This document shows, piece by piece, positions 21,416 through 33,440 of a stretch of 64,000 nt of DNA. The stretch covers positions 6,967,501 to 7,031,500 of the forward strand of contig JAPVLO010000055.1 in assembly GCA_027257055.1 (NCBI GenBank). The letters run 5' to 3'. Numbering within the stretch: position 1 is the stretch's first letter; the number at the start of each line of letters is the position of its first letter. This stretch comes from Cephalopachus bancanus (taxonomy: Eukaryota > Chordata > Mammalia > Primates > Tarsiidae). The position numbers and the translations under genes were made by a program. The notes beneath the pieces are model-generated. The model had not been told where the DNA came from and made no database searches. It saw only the letters and a program-made list of their open reading frames with translations.

Positions 21416-21705
21416 GGCTGGGCGTGGTGGCTCAAGTCTATAATCCCAGCACTTTGGGAGGCCGAAGTAGTGAGAGGATTGTCAGAGCTTGTGGTTCGAG
21501 CCCAGACTGGGCAACATGATGAGACTTCATCTCCACATTAAATTAAAAAAAAAAAAAAAATAGCAGGGCGTTGTGGCATGTGCTACTTGGAAGGCTGAGG
21601 TGGAAGGATCTCCTGAGCCCAGCAGGTCGAGGCTGCAGTGACCTGAAGTGTGCCACTGTACTCCAGCCTGGGTACAGGTAAGACTCCAACTCAACAACAA
21701 CAACA
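21416..21705 (+). mobile_element. Alu SINE with 14-bp target-site duplication
   Basis: Sense Alu (GGCTGGGCGTGGTGGCTCAA at the start, A-rich linker, CCCAGCAGGTCGAGGCTGC in the right arm). The tail is a (CAA)n run. Flanked by AAGAATTAAAAGTG at 21402-21415 and 21706-21719, a perfect 14-bp duplication. Confidence 0.97.
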
Positions 21706-21719
21706 AAGAATTAAAAGTG

Positions 21720-22860
21720 AAGTATTATTATTCATGCCACAGAAATTAGGGTTATAATTAAGAGGCTATTGTAAGTCACTTCATGTCAAATTTCTGAAAG
21801 ATAAATCGAACACATTTCTAGACATTAAATTTAATATTATTTAAGTAATATACATTAATGATGATCTGACTTGGGATAAAATAGAAAGACTAAATAATCA
21901 TAATCATGAGAGCAATTCAATTAGTAGATTGAAGTTATTCTCAGAATAAAAATAATTCTAGTCCATATAATTTTATCAGTGAGTCCTCCAACCTTACAAG
22001 GAATAAATCATTTGAATTTTATAAAATGGGAGAAAATCAGAAAAGACTCCCAGCACAATGTATGAGATTGGCATAATTTTTATATACAACCGGAAATAAA
22101 CAATTCAAGTAAGGTAAGTACTAGCATCTTATTCGCAAATATTATTCATACACATAAATATAAAAATTAAAAACATATTATTAAAATCTGGAACAGCACA
22201 GCATAAAAGTAACCATGATCAAGTTGGGATTATTCCAGGAACATAAAATTTATTTAACAGGAAAAAAAAATGCAATATATATATATATATAATTCCTTAA
22301 GCTTAATAAATTAGAGGAACATTTTTCAAATGTTGGAAGTATTGAAAATCATTGAATAAAAATCAATGTTGTTTCAGGATAAAAGTTCTTTGTAAACTAG
22401 AAATAGAAGGGAATGTTCTTAGCCTGATAAAAGTATTATAAAGAAGCTACAATAAACATTGCACTATGTAATGTATTTATACTATATTAAATGTATAAGT
22501 ATAATATACTTATACTAAATGGTAAAATGCTTCTTTTTGAATCTAGAAACCAGTTTATATAAATACTTCTATTCAACATTGTTCTGTCAGCATAGTAATG
22601 CAAAGGCAAATATTTATAGACAAAATATAAATATAATAACGGAAAACAATGTTAAAATGCAATAATTTGAATACAATATAATTTTGAATAGAAAACTTAA
22701 ACCATTTACAGATGAATTATTAAAATTAATAAACACATTTAATAAGTTTACTGAATACAAAGGTTACTATTAAAAACAACTTCATTTTTTACATCAGCAA
22801 AAAAGTTAAAAAACATAATTTTAAAAATAAACTTCATGCACCCTTAGAAGTATAAAATTC
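21720..22860. other. Unassigned AT-rich sequence with AT repeat and inverted repeat
   Basis: AT-rich, with no gene recognised. (AT)n at about 22275-22291. A perfect 10-bp inverted repeat with a 3-base loop, GTATAAGTAT (22493-22502) and ATACTTATAC (22506-22515). Sequence such as AAGAAGCTACAATAAACATTG is faintly L1-like, but not enough to assign. Confidence 0.4.
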
Positions 22861-22872
22861 AAGAACAAATTT

Positions 22873-23161
22873 TTTTTTTTTTTTTTTGAGTTGGAGTCTC
22901 ACTCTGTCGCCCAGACTGGAGTGCAGTGGCCGCTCCCGGCCACCGCAGCCTCGACCTGCTGGGCCCGGCGATCCTTCCGCCTCAGCCTTCCGAGTAGCAG
23001 GAATTACAGGCACGCGCTACCATGCCCAGCTGATTTTTTTTATTTATTGTAGAGATGAGGTCTCGCTACCCAGGCGGGTCTCGAACCCGCGGGCTCAGGC
23101 AATCCACTCACCTCAGCCTCCCAAAGGCGTGGGATTACAGGCTGAGCCACCGAACCCGGCT
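22873..23161 (-). mobile_element. Alu SINE, well preserved
   Basis: Reverse-strand dimeric Alu with a long poly-T, retaining many CpGs (CCGGCCACCGCAGCCTCGAC, GGGTCTCGAACCCGCGGGC), so relatively young. Flanked by the 12-bp duplication AAGAACAAATTT at 22861-22872 and 23162-23173. Confidence 0.97.
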
Positions 23162-23354
23162 AAGAACAAATTTAAAAATAATGTGCAAGATCTTTATATA
23201 GAATAATATAAAATGTTTTATACAACAGTAATAGCACCAAAATAAAGGGAGATATACAGCATATTTATGGTCTAAATTTCACTTTCGTAATGATAATTTT
23301 CTCGAAACATGCCTCTAGTTTTGATAAAATTTAACACTCACAAAATATTCAATA

Positions 23355-23732
23355 CGGTAAGTCCCTTACATATGAACCTCCAAGTTGCAAACTTTCAAAG
23401 ATGAAAACGTTCATTCTCATGTCTAATCACATAAGTTAGTTTACATGTGTGGCGTATATTGTCGTGTGTGTAACCTCTATAAGTGGTTGTGCTTTTGTGT
23501 ACTTCATTGTACAGTACTATGTAGAGTACAGTAGTACAGTATCTTCCTTTCAAGCCTAGGATGTCCAGAAGCAAGCATAAAAGCAGTGGTGAAATAGCTG
23601 GTCCAGTACTACATAGCTGATTGTTTTTGTTGGGTACCTAGGCTAATTTTGTTGGACTTAAAAACAAATTGGACCTACAAACATGCTCTCAGAACAGAAC
23701 TGGTGAGTATGTGGGGAACTTATATTTTTCCT
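23355..23732 (+). mobile_element. Tigger-type DNA transposon, non-autonomous
   Basis: About 380 bp with inverted ends: TAAGTCCCTTACATATGAACC at the left and, reverse-complemented from the right, TAAGTTCCCCACATACTCACC. The interior keeps ATGTCCAGAAGCAAGCATAA (from 23561), which reads MSRSKHKSSG, the start of a Tigger-type transposase, but stops soon after. Internally deleted pogo/Tigger relic; exact subfamily not assigned. Confidence 0.75.
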
Positions 23733-23779
23733 CAAGGAAAAAAAAAAAAAGAAAGAGAGAAAAGAGTTACCGTACAACA

Positions 23780-24608
23780 TGTTAAGAATTGTTAGAGATT
23801 TTTAAATTTCAGATTTTTGTAAATAATATAAGCATGTAATACTATAAATTTTTCCCTAATGGCTACTTTACTTGCCCCTACAAACTTTGGTATATTTTGT
23901 TTATATTTCCAGTGTTATTCACTATGGAATATTATCTAAATACATTTGTGATTTCTTCTTTGAAACAGGAATTTTTAGAAGGGTGTTGTTTCACTTCAGA
24001 ATATTTGGAAATTTTCAAATCTCTTTCTATTATTTATTTCTAGTTTAATTTAATTGTGCTTACAGAACTGACTTTGTGTGACTTCTATCCTTTTGAATAA
24101 ACGGAGACTCGTTTTTATGCCTCAATTTGTAGTCTATTTTGGTGAATGTTCCACGTGCAGTTTAAAACAATGTCATTTGTACTGCTGTTCAATGGAATGT
24201 TTTATAAATCTCAATTAGGTAAAGTTGGTTAATGACATTGTTTGTCCTCTATCTTTTTTCTGGTTTTCTGTCTTTTTATTTAGCAGAGGTTAGAATCTCC
24301 AATCTCTGGAGATAATTGAATTTGTCTATTTCTCCTTACAGTTATATAATTTTTTCTATATGTATTTTTAGACATGACAATGTGTTAGACAATACACATT
24401 TAGTATTGCTTTATCTTTTTGGTAAACTGACCCTTGTAACATTGTGAAATGTTCTTTATTTGTGGTAATTTCTTATTCTGAAATTTAGTATTTCTGTCAA
24501 AATCTATGTCCTGTCCCCCTCCAAAAAAATGATTTAAAAAATACATAAAAGTTATTGCTCATTTTTTATCAGTCTTTTTTTAAATCTAAAGGTTTAAATT
24601 TAATGTAA
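23780..24608 (-). mobile_element. Old L1 ORF2 fragment (first part)
   Basis: Antisense L1 ORF2: TAGTCTATTTTGGTGAATGTTCC, TGTACTGCTGTTCAATGGAATG, CTCAATTAGGTAAAGTTGG, GAATTTGTCTATTTCTCCTTACAG, CACATTTAGTATTGCTTTATC. These follow the L1 ORF2 antisense order. Strongly decayed and split by the Alu at 24610. Confidence 0.7.
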
Positions 24609-24609
24609 T

Positions 24610-24900
24610 GGCCGGGCTCGGTGGCTCAGCCTGTAATCCCAGTGCTTTGGGAGGCCGAGGTGAGTGGACTGCTTGAGCCTGTGAGTTCGAGACCTGCCCA
24701 GGCAACTTTGAGAGCTCTCAGCTCTACAATAAATAAATAAAAAAAATTAGCTGGGCGTAGTAGTGCAGACCTGTAGTTCCGGCTGAGGCAGAAGGATCAC
24801 CGGAGTTCAGCAGGTCTAGGCTGCAGTGGCTGGGAGCGTGCCACTGCACTAGAGTGTGGGCAAAGGAGTGAGACTCCAACTAAAAATTAAAATAAAAAAT
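24610..24900 (+). mobile_element. Alu SINE inserted in old L1
   Basis: Sense Alu with GGCCGGGCTCGGTGGCTCAGCCTG at its start and an ATAAATAAATAAAAAAAATTAGC linker. The right arm lacks the CAGCTACTTGGAAGG segment. A likely imperfect duplication is AAATTTAATGT before it and AAATTAATGT after it. Confidence 0.93.
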
Positions 24901-24904
24901 AAAT

Positions 24905-25665
24905 TAATGTTATTATTGATACGATTAATATCAAATCTACTATCTGCCTATTTTCATACTTGTTTCATCTTCTTTATTTCCCACCTTTTCTGCCTCATTT
25001 TTAATTGAACACTTTATGTAATTCTTTATCTCTTTATGTAATTTTTTATCTCTACTAATTGCTTATTCGTCATGCCTCTTTGTTTTGATTTTCAATGGTT
25101 GATATAGTATTTATAATACACATCTCCAGTTTATCTCAGCTTTATGTGGAGTATAAGAAACTTACAACAAATTTATTCTACTTTCCCCACCTGTCTTTAT
25201 ACTATCGTTATCATACATTTTACTTAAAATACATACATTTAACATGTGTTACATGTTTTACAATACATTGTGTGGTATTTGTTTTGTTTTTCTTCTCTTT
25301 TTTCTTTTTTTTTTTTGCTTTAAGTTGTTAATTATCTTTTAAGGATCTATAACAATGAAAGAAGCCTTTTATGATTTTTGCAGATTTCTATGGCACTTAA
25401 TCATTGTCATGATTATTATTTGTAGATCAAATTTTCCTTCTGGTATTATCTTCCTTTTACTAAAATAACTTTCTTTAACACTTTTGTGGTGCAAGCCTGC
25501 TGATGATTTGTTCAAAATTTCCTTGTCTGAAAAGCTTTAATTTCCCTTCATTTTTTGAAGACATTTTCTGCTAATCAAAGAATTCTAGGTGGACAAAAAT
25601 GTTTTTTCAGTACTTTAAAGATTTTCTTCCGACTTACATAGATTCAAATTAGAAGTATGAAGTGT
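24905..25665 (-). mobile_element. Old L1 ORF2 fragment (second part)
   Basis: Continuation of the antisense L1: TCTTTATTTCCCACCTTTTCTGCC, TTGATATAGTATTTATAATACAC, TTAGGATCTATAACAATG-like words, AGCAAGCCTGCTGATGATTTG, TTTTGAAGACATTTTCTGC, AAGAATTCTAGGTGGAC. A T-rich simple stretch at 25286-25318 separates parts. Confidence 0.6.
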
Positions 25666-26017
25666 TCTTTGCATGTAGTGAGCTTTTCCCCTTTGTGACT
25701 ATTTTCTGCCCCTCTATTTTTGTTCCCTTCTTCTGTCACTCCAGGTACAAAATTAAAAACTGCTTGAAAATTTCCCAGATGCAGTGCTAGGAATTGAAGG
25801 TTTAACTTCAGGTGACTTAGACTGTGAGAACTGGAGGCAGCACCTAACTCTGATAGATAGTTAATAACCATTGCATTGTAGCAGGAACCAGTCTAATCTT
25901 CACACATGTAATTCTGACTTATCTTTAAGATTTATCTTAACATTTTTCAGAAAACCTTCTGATACCCTCTTTTCTCACTTTAATCCTCCACCTCACCTCT
26001 CATACTAGGGTAGGTAA

Positions 26018-26020
<3 letters not shown>
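25666..26020. other. Unassigned sequence
   Basis: Ordinary non-coding sequence ahead of the microsatellite. Nothing recognised. Confidence 0.4.

Positions 26021-26098
<78 letters not shown>
26021..26098. repeat. (GT)n microsatellite
   Basis: About 78 bp of alternating GT with one slip (GTGTTGTG near 26061-26068). On the minus strand this creates a fake His/Thr open frame. Alternating purine-pyrimidine sequence of this length can adopt Z-DNA. Confidence 0.99.
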
Positions 26099-26100
<2 letters not shown>

Positions 26101-26145
26101 ACTGCATACTGGGTTTCCCTCTGTCTTTAAATTTATTACTCATTA

Positions 26146-26155
26146 TTCTATTATA

Positions 26156-26189
<34 letters not shown>

Positions 26190-26195
26190 TTTTTT
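26146..26195. repeat. (AT)n followed by poly-T
   Basis: An alternating AT run at about 26151-26171 followed by roughly 24 T residues to 26195. With the GT tract it forms a 175-bp low-complexity cluster. Confidence 0.97.
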
Positions 26196-26204
26196 AATTT
26201 CTGT

Positions 26205-26430
26205 ATCTCCATGACTAGAGTGTGAATTCCTTGAAGGCAAAGTCTGTGGCTTTTGTCTTGTATCTCAAATGACATGCCCAGGGTATATTACATTTTCAAT
26301 CAGTGTTTGATGAAAGAATGGATGAATAAATGGTGTCTTCCACTAGACTGTGAGTTCCTCAATGACAGGAATTATATATATTCCCAGTTTTTTTTAATAA
26401 CTCTAGTCCAATATATAATCATTAGTGCAA
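26205..26430 (+). mobile_element. L2 3'-end fragments (two adjacent)
   Basis: Two successive L2-like 3' ends in sense orientation. The first reads GAGTGTGAATTCCTTGAAGGCAAAGTC and GTTTGATGAAAGAATGGATG. The second reads CTAGACTGTGAGTTCCTCAATGACAGG. Both resemble the L2 end TAGACTGTAAGCTCCTTGAGGGCAGG and the terminal AATGAATGA. Possibly a tandem pair or two insertions. Confidence 0.6.
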
Positions 26431-26817
26431 AATAGGAGTTCTTCAGTTGTGTTTTGAATGCAGGGTTGAAGGCCTGAGTGAACAGAAAACCAGATCAGCA
26501 CTCTTGCAATTTTTCCTCCAACATTAAAAGAAGGATAGTAGAACTCAAGAAAGAGTAAAGCATATCTTCTAGAATAATTTTGTTCCTTCTTTAGACAGAT
26601 TCCTGGATAGAATTCTGACATATTTGCCTTTAGTTCTCCAAACATGTCCCTGGCCTTTGGCCTTCTTATAGGGTGATAAATATTCTTTACAGGTTAGCCA
26701 TAAAAAAAGGAAATGAAGAGATTACTTGTTTCCTGTCTTGGATTGTAGCACTATTTCTGTCAGCATTTATGCTCTATCCTCCTACAAATAACAATGATTT
26801 TAAAAATGTGTAATACA
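26431..26817. other. Unassigned sequence
   Basis: No gene or named repeat. Ordinary AT-rich non-coding DNA. Confidence 0.4.
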
Positions 26818-27075
26818 CATTGAGCACTAATAGTGCCAGATGTCATACTAGACATGTATAAAGATTATTATTATTATCATTTCACAGGTTAGGGAACTGA
26901 GACTTAGAGAGATTAATTTGACTTGTCCAAGAAAGCATTATCAGGTAGAATAGCAGAACTTGAGTTCTAGTTAGTTTGCCACTAAAGTCCATGTTCTGTC
27001 TACCAAATAAACTGCATTCTTCGATTTGTCTTACAACATAAAAAGTATGGAAGAGCTCTACAGGCACTGATCACT
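26818..27075 (-). mobile_element. MIR SINE
   Basis: Reverse-strand MIR with good order: TTGAGCACTAATAGTGCCAG, ATTATTATTATTATCATTTCACAGG, AACTGAGACTTAGAGAGATTAA, TTGACTTGTCCAAGAAAGC, GAACTTGAGTTCTAG, GTCCATGTTCTGTC. Confidence 0.75.
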
Positions 27076-27084
27076 GATGTATTA

Positions 27085-27300
27085 AATACATCGACCCTAA
27101 AGTCAGACTATACAACTTTATGTTCAGGCTCTTTCCTGCTTTGGAAAAATTCTTTAATAATCCAATCTTCATTGTCTTAATCTGGAATATTAAGATAATA
27201 AAAATATATACATTACACAGTTTTTAATCAACAAAACAGGATTATATGTATAAAAGGTATTTTGTACATTGCAAAGCTCTACATAAATGTTAGTCATGAT
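27085..27300 (+). mobile_element. MIR SINE (weak)
   Basis: Sense MIR-like order adjacent to the reverse MIR: CCTAAAGTCAGACTATACAACTT, TTCAGGCTCTTTCC, TTTGGAAAAATTCTTTAATAATCC, AATATTAAGATAATAAAAATA, TTGCAAAGCTCTACATAAATG. The two MIRs lie tail to tail. Confidence 0.5.
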
Positions 27301-28723
27301 CTCAGATGTTAAATAATTTGAGAAGCAGCAAGTAGATCCCCTTCCACCCCAAACTATGTCTCATGAGAAATATATGAATTTTGACATGTGATATCCTTTG
27401 AAAATGCATATAACTTATTGGGACTCAATCATTAAGTGGCTAGTCATCATTTAGAGCCTGGAACCAATTGTTCCTATCTGGTTGATATCCTGGCTGCTAA
27501 ATAAAATCAGTTTCATCTAACAGTTGAGACATTTTAACGTGAAGGAAAAGGTAGCTGTAAAGCATTGCATAGTGCAGGCTAGGAATGAGAATCAGGAGAA
27601 AAGATGTATAAGATAGACCCTAAGGTACCAAACACATGGAAGGGAGGGAGGAAAAGCAACCTGGAGTCAGAAGGAAGATGACATTATAGTAACATTTAGG
27701 GCTATTTCTGTTTAGATGAGATTACAGGATAAAATTATTTGTTCTGTAGTGAACTAGGTATAGGAATCCTATCTCAAAACTGACTATTTGTGGCTTCAGC
27801 CAAGCACAGAATTGACAGAGCAATTATTCAAAGTTAAGGGGAGAATAAGAGTTAGTCTTATTTGTGTACAGTGTCTGACCTGGCTTTTCTCATGACCTTG
27901 GTATCATCATATTGCTGAGAAAAACTTGTCTCCCTTTGCCTGTGTGTTTGTGATGAGTTACTGAAATCCATCCTAAACTATGAATTCTACTTATGTGAAA
28001 TTGTGCTCAACATGGTTTTAATTCCGTAAGCGTATCTCCTCCAGGGTATGTGAGTTACATATGCTGGCAATAAATAGTGAAAGAGAAATGGGTAAGAAAC
28101 AGGAAAGAAAAGAAAGTGTACAACACAAACAAAACAGAAAGCAGTTAGAATGGGTAGAGGTCTTTCAAAGGGACTTTTGGAGAGGGAAGGGAAGTCTGAG
28201 ATTCGGGCAACCTTTCTCTTAGGAAGAATCCAGGACATGCATTAGGAGACTGAGCTTAGGTAGTTGGGGAGTCTTCCTCTGTCGCTATGGTCACACTGTC
28301 ATCCAAAGTGGCAGACAGGCATCCACACGATCAATTCAACCAGGAATCTTCCGGAGAAACTCAACCCAGAAGAAACAGAGTAAAGGGAATATGTCTTTCA
28401 GTGGGTATATTATCTGCAGGAATGCAAAATGACTGCGCAAGTATCTGGTTGGAATGGTCAGAAAAGAATACCTGAGAAGATTCTTCCAGTAAAAGACATC
28501 AGAGAACACAGTATATTAAGATGTGCAAAATGTGCTATATATTTCCCCTTTTTTAGAGTTTGCCTTTGTTACTGTATTTTAGCAGACATTAAAATTGACA
28601 CTTATGAGTGTTTTCAGCATGAATCACAACTCTGGTCTCTCAGCATTCCAAATTTTTTGTTCCTCTATTGCAAATTTTCCAACACAGAGATTTTCAGAAG
28701 CCCAGTTCCTGCATTTAAGAAGT
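27301..28723. other. Unassigned sequence
   Basis: About 1.4 kb without a recognised gene or repeat. Short frames such as 28429-28730 run into the Alu and reflect chance and poly-T. Confidence 0.45.
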
Positions 28724-28736
28724 CATCCTGTTCTTT

Positions 28737-29029
28737 TTTTTTTTTTTTTTTTTTTGAGTTGGAGTCTCACTCTGTGGCCCAGACTGGAGTGCAGTGGCCA
28801 CTCCCGGCCACCGCAGCCTCGACCTGCTGGGCTCCGGCGATCCTTCCGCCTCAGCCTTCCATGTAGCCCGAACTACAGGTGCGAGCTACCACGTCCGGCT
28901 AATTTTTTGATTTATTGTAGAGATGAGTTCTCGCTGCCCAGGCGGGTCTCGAACCCGCGGGCTCAGGTTATCCACTTACCTCAGCCTCCCAAAGGCACGG
29001 GATTACAGGCTGAGTCACTGAGCCTGGCT
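28737..29029 (-). mobile_element. Alu SINE with 13-bp target-site duplication
   Basis: Reverse-strand Alu with about 20 T residues, CpG-rich arms and GCTGAGTCACTGAG at its end. Duplication CATCCTGTTCTTT at 28724-28736 and 29030-29042. Confidence 0.97.
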
Positions 29030-29042
29030 CATCCTGTTCTTT

Positions 29043-32000
29043 AATCAGTTACTTGCACCTACCCAAGGAGAAACATTGTAACTATAAGAGTTAATATAAA
29101 ATGAAGCAATACTATTCAGCATATATATATATGACTATTGTCAGTTTTACTTTACATGCATTATTTTCTTACAGAAAGTTGCATTAGTGTACCAAACTTA
29201 TAAAAAGACAGGGCTTATTTTCAAGAGGCTTAGAGTGACCAAAGACAAAGGGAAACCCACATTATGCTCATTACTGCTTACACTTTTAACTCCAACTAAT
29301 CATATCCTCATGTTCCCCAAATGTACACATTAAAGAAAATGTCAGTAACTACTGGAAAATTTAACATAATGAATCCATGTAAAAACAAGGTTTTAATTAT
29401 AGCATTAACACAGGTTACAAATTCCAACTTGCCTTTATGTAAGAGACAATCAGATCCATACTTTTTGTTTTTTAAACCATTTTGGAAGGGGGAAAAACCC
29501 TGCCTTTGATATTTGAGTCATGCTAATATACTTGGATTCCAAGATGGTATTCTGGCATTTTTCAACTAGATCTCATTCCTCACTGTGGAGAAAGGGTCAG
29601 TCTTGCAACTCAGTTTGTGTACCTACATCATGGAGAAATATGCATTTGACTTCACTCAAATGAAGGGACTTCTTGTGTGATAACAGTTTCAAAGACCTCT
29701 GCTCCAATAGGGAAAACTAGAGTAGAATTCTGAGCTTTGGTTTCAGCAATTACTGATGTGGACCATGATCTAAATGTCTAAATATTTTAAGTCTTCGGTA
29801 GTTGGCAGGCGATGGAGTTTATTTTATTCGGGAATCTTTAGAGACTCAAACCCCTAGTAGAGATCAAGAAGCAATATGGACTTATGTGGTCTACTAGACC
29901 AAGGGTATTTGAAATGGAATATAAATAATAATCAATTTGATTCCAAATACAAATTGTTAGAATTTCTATTATCTTTAACAATTGGCAAATCTTTAAGTGT
30001 TACTAATATTGAGCATGCAGACTCTGTTATGTCACAGATTTGCATATCAAGTGAGGTCACTGGTTTTCTGAAAGAAAAGTGGGAGCTGCATCACCCAGAG
30101 GAGCTCACCGTGGCCCCCACTCACAGACTCCTTTGCAGCTATTGTTTAGTGGTACAGGTCATCTAGCCCTGTCACAGGAAGCTAGGGATTAAGTTGTCTG
30201 CTTCTAACTATAACTTTATCAAAAAGGTTAAGTGGCTTTTAAAAGTTTCCTGCAAAAAAATAACAAATTATGATAAAATGATAATGCAAGAACCAGAAAA
30301 TATCAGAGCTTGATTTCTTTAATTTGTTGTATATGTTCTTGCCAAGTCATATAACAAAGTTTAAAATAATGGCAAGAAGTCAGTCAAAAATTCTAAGCTA
30401 TCTGGAAAGCATTTAAAACATAGAGTATATCTACTGTCATTAATATTGACTCATTCTAAGTGCATCTTTAAGTTGAGATTCAAACTTAATAATAGTATTA
30501 AGAAAGCATATACAGTTTGATTACCCATGTGTAAAGCCCTGTGATGTTTAAGCAGCTACTTTACAAAATTTAAACTGAATAACAAAAATTAAAAATCTGT
30601 TTGAGAGAACTAATTGAAAAGCAAAAGACAAAAATCATTTATTATTGGGGAGAAATTTGTTCCTTGTAACATAAAAGCTTATTCCCTATCATTTTGATTA
30701 AAAAAAGAAATGACATAGGATAATAACAAATTGAATAAACAAAACATGGAAAAATATACTAAGATACTTATTTTAACAGATATGTCTATATGTTTATAGT
30801 TATATTGAACAAATATAAAACCTTTTTGTCCTTGTGTTCTGTCACATATTTAGGAAATATGCCCCTTACATATATCAAACTTGTTTAATTCTTTCATACA
30901 ACAAAACTTTTAACTGATCAAAGAAATACCACTTTAGGCATTTAAAAAATGCATGAAAAGGTAGATGCCATTTCACTTGGATTGCTGGATTTGTCCTTTT
31001 AAAATATTTCTCCAGTAGCATTTGCTTTTCCTGTGAAGTAGAAAGACTCTAAATCATATAGAAACTTCACCAGGTACTTGGCCCAAGCAACTTGATTTTC
31101 TTTTTCTTCTTCTTTGTTTAACTGATCTAACTATACAGAAAGTTAATCTCATCAGATGATTTTCTAGTTGAGTCTATTTTAGTTCCCTTGACTACTATTA
31201 TCCATCTGATACGTTGAATTCAGGGGATCCCTGGTGAACTGATGGAGAATGGAACATGTGCACCTAATCTCTACTTCTACACATTGAAGGATGTGGAGTA
31301 GAAAGAATGGTGGTGTGTGATCCATTGTGGGTCTGCAAGTCAATTCCTTTCTTAATGTTATACTACATGGCTTTGTGGATGTAAAACCTATGAGCTTCAG
31401 TTTCCTAGGTCTTGTGAATGAGAAGGATGTCAATATCTATGACTGTAGCACAACACAAGCAAAGATAGACAAGAAAATGTATGCTTTGTAAACTTTGAAC
31501 CCGAGAGATGTCTAATACGCACTGAGGAAAACTTGGCCACGACAGCACAGAAATACAGAGTTAATAATACCACCCAGAACAAAAGACCCACCATGAAGAT
31601 AAGGACAAAAATCTACCAGGAAACATTTAATCTAACGTTCAAGGGCAGGCTTTATGGTGGAGGATGAATCAAAATGGGGCCTAGAGCTAGGATAAGATTT
31701 ACAGCACAGGCAAACCTCATGCAGTTTTTGCAAAATTATTGAACATTTTAAGTTCTAAAGCCATGTGGTAGTCTCCACAGCAAATCAACTGACCTAATTC
31801 TCCCTCTTGTAACCCAGCTGATCAGTCTTGCCTCTTTGTTCCCACTTTTATGTTCACAAATGCTATTGACCAATGCTGGCCAGCTCATCCACCCTGCACA
31901 GTGTCTGAGAGATATTGGTGATAGCTTGTCTCCACTTATCTCCCCTATCCTCTTCATTCTTTAATCTCTCTCTGCACACACTTTCCCAAATGGCCTGTGT

Positions 32001-32190
32001 CTCTACAGAAAGTGTGACTCAAGTTCACCTGGCTTTTGGCTTCCATGCATATTTGGCTGGGGGGAAGGCAGGGGAAGTTGATGGAAATTCAACAGAAGAG
32101 AGAGTTGAGGGTATTATTATCTTCCTACAATTTGCCATCTTGGTACAGTTATGGTAATAGTCTCCTCTCCAACAAATTTCTCCTTGCCAT
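29043..32190. other. Large repeat-poor region, no gene recognised
   Basis: About 3.1 kb in which I can name no repeat and no exon. The only longer open frame outside repeats, 29876-30166 (96 codons), has no recognisable domain. A short (AT)n lies at 29117-29131. The part 31640-31960 might be an old LTR or DNA element, but I could not identify ends. Confidence 0.45.
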
Positions 32191-32191
32191 C

Positions 32192-32565
32192 TGCTATGGT
32201 ATAGATGTTTGCATCTCTCCAAAACTCAAGTTGAAACTTAATCGCTAATTTGACAGTATTAAAAAGTGGGGCCTTTAGGAGATGATTACTTTATGGGAGC
32301 TCTGCCTTCATGAATGGGATTAGTACCCTAATAATAGAGCTCCAGGGAACTAGTTAGGCCCGTTCTGCCTTTCTCTTCTTTCTACCATGTGGGGACGCAG
32401 CAAGAGGCTCCATCTTGGAAGTAGTGAGCAGCCCTCCCTAGACACCCAATCTGCTGGTGCCTTAATCTGGGACTTCCCAGTCTCCAGTACTGTAAGAAAC
32501 ACATATGTTTAAAATATATTATAGTCTCAGATGTTCTGTTATAACAGCACAAATAGACTAAGACA
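32192..32565 (+). mobile_element. Solo LTR, MST/MLT1-like (ERVL-MaLR)
   Basis: Sense LTR opening TGCTATGGTATAGATG, then AACTCAAGTTGAAACTTAATC, AAAAAGTGGGGCCTTTAGG, CTTCATGAATGGGATTAGT, TACCATGTGGGGACGCAGCA, CAATCTGCTGGTGCCTTAAT, and ending GCACAAATAGACTAAGACA. This order is that of MaLR LTRs. No internal retroviral sequence next to it, so probably a solo LTR. Confidence 0.82.
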
Positions 32566-33440
32566 TCCCACAGTTTGGAGTTAGTTTCCTCTTTGTTCAC
32601 TTTTGCTGTTGGCAGCCCCTCTTGCAGATACCCTACGGCTTCACAAACGAGACTGGCTTCTTGAAGGTTCTTCCACAGCACCGGCTGGGAGACAGCAGCT
32701 TACAGATTTAGAGCACTCTTCTCCACCTTGCAGAACTGGCTTTAGAGCAAAGATCAATGTATGGCCCTGTCTTTGGCATGGTTATATGCCCGGGTGTTCC
32801 AGGGAAGTTATGATCATTCTTGTTTTCCTGAAGTAATTATCATTAACAACCTCTATCACAATCAAAAATGACCAGGCTTGGGTAACTGAATTATCAGTTC
32901 ACTCCACTTTTTCTCCAAAGCCAGCATACCAAAATGCATAATCAGAAAACAAATAGGGGTAGAATCAGATATGACTTCTTTCAATTTCACACTGATAGAG
33001 TCTTTTTCCCTGTCCTTAACTTCCTTGTGTTAAGTGTGTTGGACAGTGCCAGGGGAGTCATCTTGCATCAGGAAACATAGCCCTGATTTCATTAAACTAG
33101 AACCTGAGACTGGTCTATAGCCTTGTTGAGCTCTTCATGTCACCAGACAGAGAAGTCCTGTAATGAACTGGTATTTTACAGTGCCCAAGGGACGTTAGAG
33201 TGCTTGTACATAAAGGAAGCAAGGAAGACTGCATCTAGAACTTGGGAGGTTTGCTAATGTACCTTAGTCCACTAATGTGCAAAAATAATGGTTAGAGGAA
33301 ACCTGCACCTATAAGGAATTTGGATTCTGTTGGAATGAACATTTGGGTCATATAACTAGTTAAAAATCCCCAAGAAGACAAAGTGTTGGTAGAAGGCAAA
33401 GGGGACATTGATAAGTGATTTAAAAATGAATAAAAAGTCG
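32566..33440. other. Unassigned sequence
   Basis: About 870 bp without a recognised gene or repeat. GC is moderate. Confidence 0.4.

Noticed and set aside
26000..26275. 91-codon frame with a long His/Thr run
   Set aside because: It is only the minus-strand translation of the (GT)n, (AT)n and poly-T tracts.
31640..32190. Possible old LTR or DNA element upstream of the MaLR LTR
   Set aside because: Composition alone; no diagnostic words, ends or duplication.
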